DNA of 10,765 bases, taken from DATJFH01 sp035495815. GTDB lineage: Bacteria; Acidobacteriota; Terriglobia; Bryobacterales; Bryobacteraceae. The stretch is from positions 1 to 10,765 of the forward strand of contig DATJFH010000226.1 in assembly GCA_035495815.1 (NCBI GenBank), written 5' to 3'. The notes under the pieces are model-generated. The model saw nothing but the letters and a program-made list of their open reading frames with translations, did no database searches and was not told where the DNA came from. Each line of letters begins with the position of its first letter. Positions within the stretch are counted from its first letter, which is position 1. This document shows positions 6,653-10,765 of this stretch, in pieces. A program made the position numbers and the translations under genes.

Positions 6653-8894
6653 AGACAAACTCGTTGAGGTTGAAGATTACGCGGCTCATCTGCTCGAGCG
6701 ATTCGCGTTCGAGAAAATCCAGCATGGCTTCGAGCTCGGACGGCTTCGGAGGACGCGCCAGCGCCAGACGCCAGGCCAGGCCGATCTGTTTGGCCGGATC
6801 GGCTCCTGCTTCGCGCCGCAGCCGTTCAGCCAGGTAGCCGGCCTGGCGGTTCACGAATTCTCCATTGAACAGGGTGAGGGCCTGCGTGGCCACGCTGGTG
6901 CTCTGGCGGCGGGCCGCGCTGCGCGCCGTGTCGCACAGATCCAGCACCTCCAGCATGGGCACGATCATCGACCGTTTCAGAAAGACGTATACGGTGCGCC
7001 GCGACGCTTCCGTCTCGCTCGAGGGCTTCCAGACTTTGTCCGGATCGCTGCTTCCTTCGAGCGCGGCCGGCGGGATCGCGGGAAGCACGCTCGGACCGCC
7101 CATCTTCGGATTCAAATGGCCGCTGACGGCGAGGATGGAGTCGCGGATCGCTTCCACTTCCAGACGCCGGTAGGGCATGCGCCAGAGCAGCCTGGACTCG
7201 GGGTCGGCGGCGCCGCAGATCTCGTTCCAGGCGCTGCTCATCCGGTAGGCGTTGCTCGACAGGATCATGCGGCTGAGCTGCTTGATCGACCAGCCGTGAT
7301 CGACGAACCAGGCCGTGAGCCAGTCGAGCAGTTCGGGGTGAGTGGGCTTCTCGCCCATGACGCCGAAATCGCTGGGCGTGCGAACCAGCCCTTCCCCGAA
7401 ATGATGCTGCCAGACGCGGTTCACGATGACGCGGGCGGTAAGCGGGTTGGCGGGCGAGGCCAGCCATTTTGCCAGGGTCAGGCGGCGCAGGCTGGTACGG
7501 GCGGGCGGAGGAAATTGCGGCTGTTCGGCGGTGAGGACTTCGGGAACGGCGGGAGGCGCCGGCGGTCCGGGCATGGCTGCTTTGCCCCGGATCAGGAGGC
7601 GCGTGGGCGGGGGCTGCGGATCCGGCTCGTCGAAATAGTAACCGCGCGGCAGGTCCGGAACCTCGCGGCGCAGGGCGGCGATGCGCTGGCGGCGCTCTTC
7701 GTCGGAAACGTCGTCGTTTTCCTTCTCCAGCGCCTCGATTTCGCGGTCCCGCTCGCGCTGCTTCTGTACCTGGGCGGGCGTGCCGAGCGGAAGGTCCAGT
7801 TCGCGGCGGCCTTTCCGGGGCCGCTGCAGACCGTCGAAAATGGCGACCATGCTGTAATAATCGCGCGCGGTGAGCGGCTCGAACTTGTGATTGTGGCAGC
7901 GGGCGCAGCCGAGCGTCATGCCCAGAAAAACCTGCGAGGTGGCGCTGACCATGTCATCGAGCTGGTCGAAGCGGTCTTCCTGCGGATCGGCCGGCTCGTC
8001 GTCCCAGGGCCCGAGGCGGTAGTAACCGAGCGCGATCAAAGTCTCGGCCGAGGCGTCCGGCAACTCGTCGCCGGCGAGCTGCTCCAGAATGAAGCGGTCG
8101 AAGGGCTTGTCCTGGTTGAACGAGCGGATGACGTAATCGCGATAGCGCCAGGCGTAGGGTTTGGTGGCGTCGCGCTCGTACCCGTTGGTCTCCGCATAGC
8201 GCACCAGATCCAGCCAGTGGCGTCCCCAGCGCTCCCCGTAGGTGGGACGCGACAGCAGTTCGTCGACCAGCTGCGGGAACCGGCTGGGGTCTTTGAGGAA
8301 CGCGTCCTGTTCGGCAAGCGTGGGGGGAAGACCGGTGAGGTCGAGGTAGACGCGCCGCAGCAGCGCCCGAGGCTCGGCTGGAGGCGCGGGCTTCCATCCG
8401 CGAGATTGCAGTTTGTCGAGTAGGAACGCGTCGATCGGATTCCGAACCCACTTGCTCTTCACCTCGGGTGGGAGAGGGCGGGAGACCGGCTGGAAGGACC
8501 AGTGGCTGGATCGCCTTTTCGCCGGCTCTTCCGATTCCTGGCCCGGCCAAACGGCGCCGCCATCGATCCAGGCCCGCAGGGTCGCAATCTCGGCCGGTTT
8601 GAGGCGGTCACCGGAGGGCGGCATGACAACGTCTTTATCGAGCCCGGCGACGTACTTGACGAGAAGGCTCTGGGAGCTGTCGCCCGGCACGATGGCCGGG
8701 ACGCCGGATCCTCCGCCTTTGAGAGCGTCAGCGCGGCGATCGAGGCGCAGCCCGTGCATCTGCAGCTTGGGTCCATGGCAGCTCCAGCAGCGCGATTCGA
8801 GCAGCGGCCGGACGTCTCGGGCAAAGTCCGGCGGCTGCTGCGCCGGAGCGCAGGGAACCAGCCACGCGCCCGCCGCCAGCAGCGGGACGAACAT
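6642..8894 (-). CDS. PSCyt1-DUF1549-DUF1553 planctomycete-type cytochrome protein
   Basis: A 750-residue exported multidomain protein. Residues 1-19 are a Sec-type signal ending APA-QQ. The PSCyt1 cytochrome domain (about 22-115) has CWSCH (36-40) for covalent haem c and MPP at 91-93 as a likely axial Met region. DUF1549/PSCyt2 (about 148-360) has GLPPT (188-192), ERWGRHWLDLVRYAETNGYE (221-240) and a second haem-type motif CARCHNHKFEP (330-340). A charged, probably coiled-coil linker spans 375-412 and a Pro-rich linker 424-465. DUF1553/PSD1 (about 466-745) has NRVWQHHFGEGLVRTPSDFG (492-511), TQALTLFNGEF (670-680) and the end FNLNEFVYAD. ATG 8894 is chosen because it follows GAGGGG and directly starts the signal core. 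ATG 8942 (766 residues) would add a basic n-region but lacks a ribosome binding site, so it remains an alternative. First gene of the operon. The domains are predicted to act in electron transfer or carbohydrate handling; the real reaction is unknown. Confidence 0.92.
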   Translation of the reverse strand: MFVPLLAAGAWLVPCAPAQQPPDFARDVRPLLESRCWSCHGPKLQMHGLRLDRRADALKGGGSGVPAIVPGDSSQSLLVKYVAGLDKDVVMPPSGDRLKPAEIATLRAWIDGGAVWPGQESEEPAKRRSSHWSFQPVSRPLPPEVKSKWVRNPIDAFLLDKLQSRGWKPAPPAEPRALLRRVYLDLTGLPPTLAEQDAFLKDPSRFPQLVDELLSRPTYGERWGRHWLDLVRYAETNGYERDATKPYAWRYRDYVIRSFNQDKPFDRFILEQLAGDELPDASAETLIALGYYRLGPWDDEPADPQEDRFDQLDDMVSATSQVFLGMTLGCARCHNHKFEPLTARDYYSMVAIFDGLQRPRKGRRELDLPLGTPAQVQKQRERDREIEALEKENDDVSDEERRQRIAALRREVPDLPRGYYFDEPDPQPPPTRLLIRGKAAMPGPPAPPAVPEVLTAEQPQFPPPARTSLRRLTLAKWLASPANPLTARVIVNRVWQHHFGEGLVRTPSDFGVMGEKPTHPELLDWLTAWFVDHGWSIKQLSRMILSSNAYRMSSAWNEICGAADPESRLLWRMPYRRLEVEAIRDSILAVSGHLNPKMGGPSVLPAIPPAALEGSSDPDKVWKPSSETEASRRTVYVFLKRSMIVPMLEVLDLCDTARSAARRQSTSVATQALTLFNGEFVNRQAGYLAERLRREAGADPAKQIGLAWRLALARPPKPSELEAMLDFLERESLEQMSRVIFNLNEFVYAD

Positions 8895-8966
8895 GCCCCT
8901 CACGGCCGTAATTCTATCGCGATTGGCGGTCTTGTGGCGCATAATAAGCCGTACAGGAGAACAAAC
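8895..8966. promoter_or_regulatory. Divergent promoter region between the cytochrome operon and the acyl-CoA synthetase gene
   Basis: This 72-bp gap must drive both units. For the minus-strand operon, TAGAAT (minus strand, 8916-8911) is a 5/6 match to a -10 box, with only a weak -35 (GCCACA, 16 nt upstream). A start near 8904 would give a very short leader and favour ATG 8894. For the plus strand, CATAAT (8940-8945) is a 5/6 -10 match without a recognisable -35. Two 8-bp palindromes lie at 8902-8909 and 8916-8923. Confidence 0.35.
8955..8960 (+). promoter_or_regulatory. Strong ribosome binding site of the acyl-CoA synthetase gene
   Basis: AGGAGA ends 6 nt before ATG 8967. It fixes the start there and excludes the long in-frame upstream extension, which is antisense to the cytochrome gene. 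Confidence 0.8.
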
Positions 8967-10475
8967 ATGCTCTACGGTCAGACGCTCGGCCGCGCTGCCC
9001 GCTTCTTCCCGCACCGCCCGGCGGTCGTGGACGGGGAACGCAGGGTGACCTATGGCGAGCTGGCGGCCCGCGTCGACCGTCTCGCGAAGCTGCTGACAGC
9101 CAGAGGCTTTGTCCCCGGAGACCGGCTGGCCTTCCACTTGTTGAACAGCCTGGAAATGGTAGAGCTGATCTTCGCCTGCTGCCGGCTGGGCGTGGTCGCC
9201 GTGCCGCTCAACACGCGCTACGCGGCTGCGGAACTGGATGAAACGCTGCGGGACGCCGAGCCGCGCGGTTTCGTGCGCCACGCGGAACTGCCGGAACCTG
9301 CCTTCAAGGCGGAGTGGCAGGTGGTGGTGGGCGATTCCGCGCTGTCTGAGGTCCGCGACTGCCGGCTGCCCGATCCGCCCTACGATCGAGAGGCCCTGTT
9401 CGGATTGTTCTATACCAGCGGGACCACGGGACGCGCCAAGGGCGTCATGCTCACGCACGGGAACCTGTTCGCCAACCTGCTGCACCTGCAGGACTGGGCG
9501 CCGGCCGGAGAGGACGACGTCTTCCTTCACGTCGCCCCGATGTTTCACCTGGCGGATTTCCCAATGACGCTGCTGGGAGCGGCGCGGGGCCTGGTCCAGG
9601 TGACCCTGCCCCGCTTCGATCCCCAGTCGCTCTGCGAGACCATTCAGCGGGAGAGGGTCACCACGACCGTGATGATTCCGACCATGATCAACCTGATAAC
9701 GCAGTGGCCGGGCCTCGGCGGTTTCGACCTCGGGAGCCTTCGCCACCTCTTGTACGGGGGATCGCCGGTAGCGCCGGAGGTGATCAAGCGCACTCGCGAG
9801 AAGCTGCCGGGAGTCCGGCTGGCGCAAGGCTACGGGCTGACCGAGACGAGCCCCCTGCTGACGGCGCTCGACGACGCGGATCACACCGGCGACCGGGTGC
9901 TTTCCTGCGGGCGGCCCGTCTGGGGCGTGGAGCTGGCCATCGTGGACGCCGAGGGCAAGCCGGCTCCGACGGGGACCGCGGGCGAGATCATCGCCCGTGG
10001 GGCGAACGTGATGCGGGGCTATTGGCGCCAGCCGGAGGCGACTCGCGACGCCTTTGTCGACGGACAGGCCGGGGGCTGGTTCCGCACGGGGGACGTCGCG
10101 TATCAGGACGAGGACGGCTTCGTCTACCACGTCGACCGGCGCAAGGATATGATCGTCACCGGGGGAGAGAACGTGTATTCGTCCGAAGTGGAGGCTGCTC
10201 TTTATTCACATCCATGCGTGAAGGAGGCCGCCGTGATCGGGATTCCCGACGAGAAATGGGGCGAGATGGTGATGGCGTGCGTGGCGCTCAAGGACGGCAC
10301 GGCGCTCACGGCGGAAGAGCTGATCGAGCACTGCCGGACGCGGCTGGCGAACTACAAGGTCCCCCGGAGGATCGAGTTCATCGCCGGGGAGCTGCCGAAG
10401 AGCGGAACGAACAAGATCCTGAAGAGAAAACTGCGGGAGCCGTACTGGAAGGACGCCGTCCGCCGGGTGGGGTGA
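8967..10475 (+). CDS. AMP-forming acyl-CoA synthetase (ANL superfamily, FadD-like)
   Basis: A 502-residue enzyme of normal family length. It would activate a carboxylic acid with ATP to an acyl-adenylate and transfer it to CoA in the cytoplasm. Adenylation motifs are all present: the P-loop YTSGTTGRAKG (149-159), the GYGLTETSP motif (288-296), the TGD ribose-binding motif (374-376), the hinge region DRRKDMIVTGGENVYS (390-405), and a C-terminal PKSGTNKILKR with catalytic Lys483. No signal peptide, carrier domain or fusion is seen. The closest type is medium/long-chain fatty acyl-CoA synthetases, but aryl or other acids cannot be excluded, so no symbol is given. It is transcribed away from the cytochrome operon, so a shared pathway is not implied. 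The stop (10473-10475) is 50 bp from the response-regulator start, and no terminator is seen between them, so co-transcription is possible. Confidence 0.93.
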   Translation: MLYGQTLGRAARFFPHRPAVVDGERRVTYGELAARVDRLAKLLTARGFVPGDRLAFHLLNSLEMVELIFACCRLGVVAVPLNTRYAAAELDETLRDAEPRGFVRHAELPEPAFKAEWQVVVGDSALSEVRDCRLPDPPYDREALFGLFYTSGTTGRAKGVMLTHGNLFANLLHLQDWAPAGEDDVFLHVAPMFHLADFPMTLLGAARGLVQVTLPRFDPQSLCETIQRERVTTTVMIPTMINLITQWPGLGGFDLGSLRHLLYGGSPVAPEVIKRTREKLPGVRLAQGYGLTETSPLLTALDDADHTGDRVLSCGRPVWGVELAIVDAEGKPAPTGTAGEIIARGANVMRGYWRQPEATRDAFVDGQAGGWFRTGDVAYQDEDGFVYHVDRRKDMIVTGGENVYSSEVEAALYSHPCVKEAAVIGIPDEKWGEMVMACVALKDGTALTAEELIEHCRTRLANYKVPRRIEFIAGELPKSGTNKILKRKLREPYWKDAVRRVG

Positions 10476-10525
10476 CAAGTCTGGTATCGTGGACGTGTCC
10501 GGCCGCGCTTCAATTGGATCTCCCG

Positions 10526-10765
10526 ATGCCGCCCCTCCCAGGTACGGAAACCATTCTCGTAGTCGATGATGAACATGCCATCCTCAGCATCGCGACTCTG
10601 ATGCTGCAGCGGCATGGGTACAACGTAATTACATCGCCCAGCGGCAAAGAGACACTCCACTTGTTCGCCGTTTTTCCGGACCTTCATGTGGACCTCATGC
10701 TGATCGACATCATCATGCCCGAAATGAACGGCGTGGAACTGGCGTCCCGGCTCAGCGAGATTCGG
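10526..10765 (+). CDS. Response-regulator receiver domain protein (5' part only)
   Basis: The first 80 codons are present; the gene continues past the right edge. The sequence is a receiver (CheY-like) domain: TILVVDDE (9-16) gives the acidic pocket Asp14/Asp15, and LMLIDIIMPEMNG (57-69) gives the phosphoacceptor Asp61 at the end of beta-3. The conserved Thr/Ser and Lys of beta-4 and beta-5 lie outside the window, as does any output domain. ATG 10526 is preceded by a weak GGA (10516-10518), 7 nt away. It could be a single-domain regulator, a DNA-binding regulator, or the N-terminus of a hybrid kinase; the visible part cannot separate these. Confidence 0.88.
   Translation, partial: MPPLPGTETILVVDDEHAILSIATLMLQRHGYNVITSPSGKETLHLFAVFPDLHVDLMLIDIIMPEMNGVELASRLSEIR

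Noticed and set aside
3972..6667. Two long plus-strand open frames (3972-5312 and 5330-6667) opposite the sulfatase and DUF1501 genes
   Set aside because: No recognisable motifs and composition typical of antisense frames in GC-rich DNA.
6384..8423. 679-codon plus-strand open frame opposite the cytochrome gene
   Set aside because: Its length is striking, but it contains no domain, spans two real genes on the other strand, and reads as Gly/Ala/Arg-rich antisense sequence.
8895..10130. N-terminal extension of the cytochrome gene across the acyl-CoA synthetase gene
   Set aside because: The frame stays open by chance. The signal peptide at 8894 and the opposing strong gene with its own ribosome binding site show that the real start is near 8894.
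10476..10525. Terminator or promoter between the acyl-CoA synthetase and the response regulator
   Set aside because: Only a 4-bp GGAC/GTCC inverted repeat is seen and no convincing -35/-10 pair.

Overview
The window is GC-rich and densely coded. It suggests a soil or sediment bacterium with many planctomycete-type cytochrome/DUF1501 gene sets and TonB receptors. A Bryobacterales-type (Solibacter/Bryobacter-like) acidobacterium fits best, with Planctomycetes or Verrucomicrobia as alternatives. This placement rests on gene content recalled from known genomes, not on a search.

Layout, left to right. (1) 1-1680, minus: an exported leucine-rich-repeat protein that runs off the left edge. It is built from two related modules of 24-residue repeats. 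(2) 1681-1777: a short, partly AT-rich divergent gap with a sigma70-like promoter and a small palindrome facing right. (3) 1778-3829, plus: a TonB-dependent outer-membrane receptor. (4) 3861-8894, minus: a tight three-gene operon, transcribed in the order PSCyt1-DUF1549-DUF1553 protein (two CxxCH haem motifs), DUF1501 protein (Tat signal), sulfatase (Tat signal, CSPAR active site). The first two genes overlap by 11 bp and the last two are 5 bp apart. It converges on the receptor gene, with 31 bp between the stop codons. (5) 8895-8966: a second divergent gap. (6) 8967-10475, plus: an AMP-forming acyl-CoA synthetase with a strong ribosome binding site. (7) 10526 to the right edge, plus: the first 80 codons of a response-regulator receiver domain.

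How they may work together (inference): the receptor could import an oligomeric or metal-bound ligand across the outer membrane. The Tat-exported sulfatase and DUF1501 protein, both of the alkaline phosphatase fold superfamily, and the Sec-exported cytochrome protein would act in the periplasm or at the surface on a sulfated or otherwise esterified substrate. The LRR protein would act as a binding or scaffold component. The acyl-CoA synthetase and the response regulator are probably separate transcription units. No RNA genes, insertion sequences, CRISPR arrays or attachment sites were seen. No gap between genes exceeds 100 bp.
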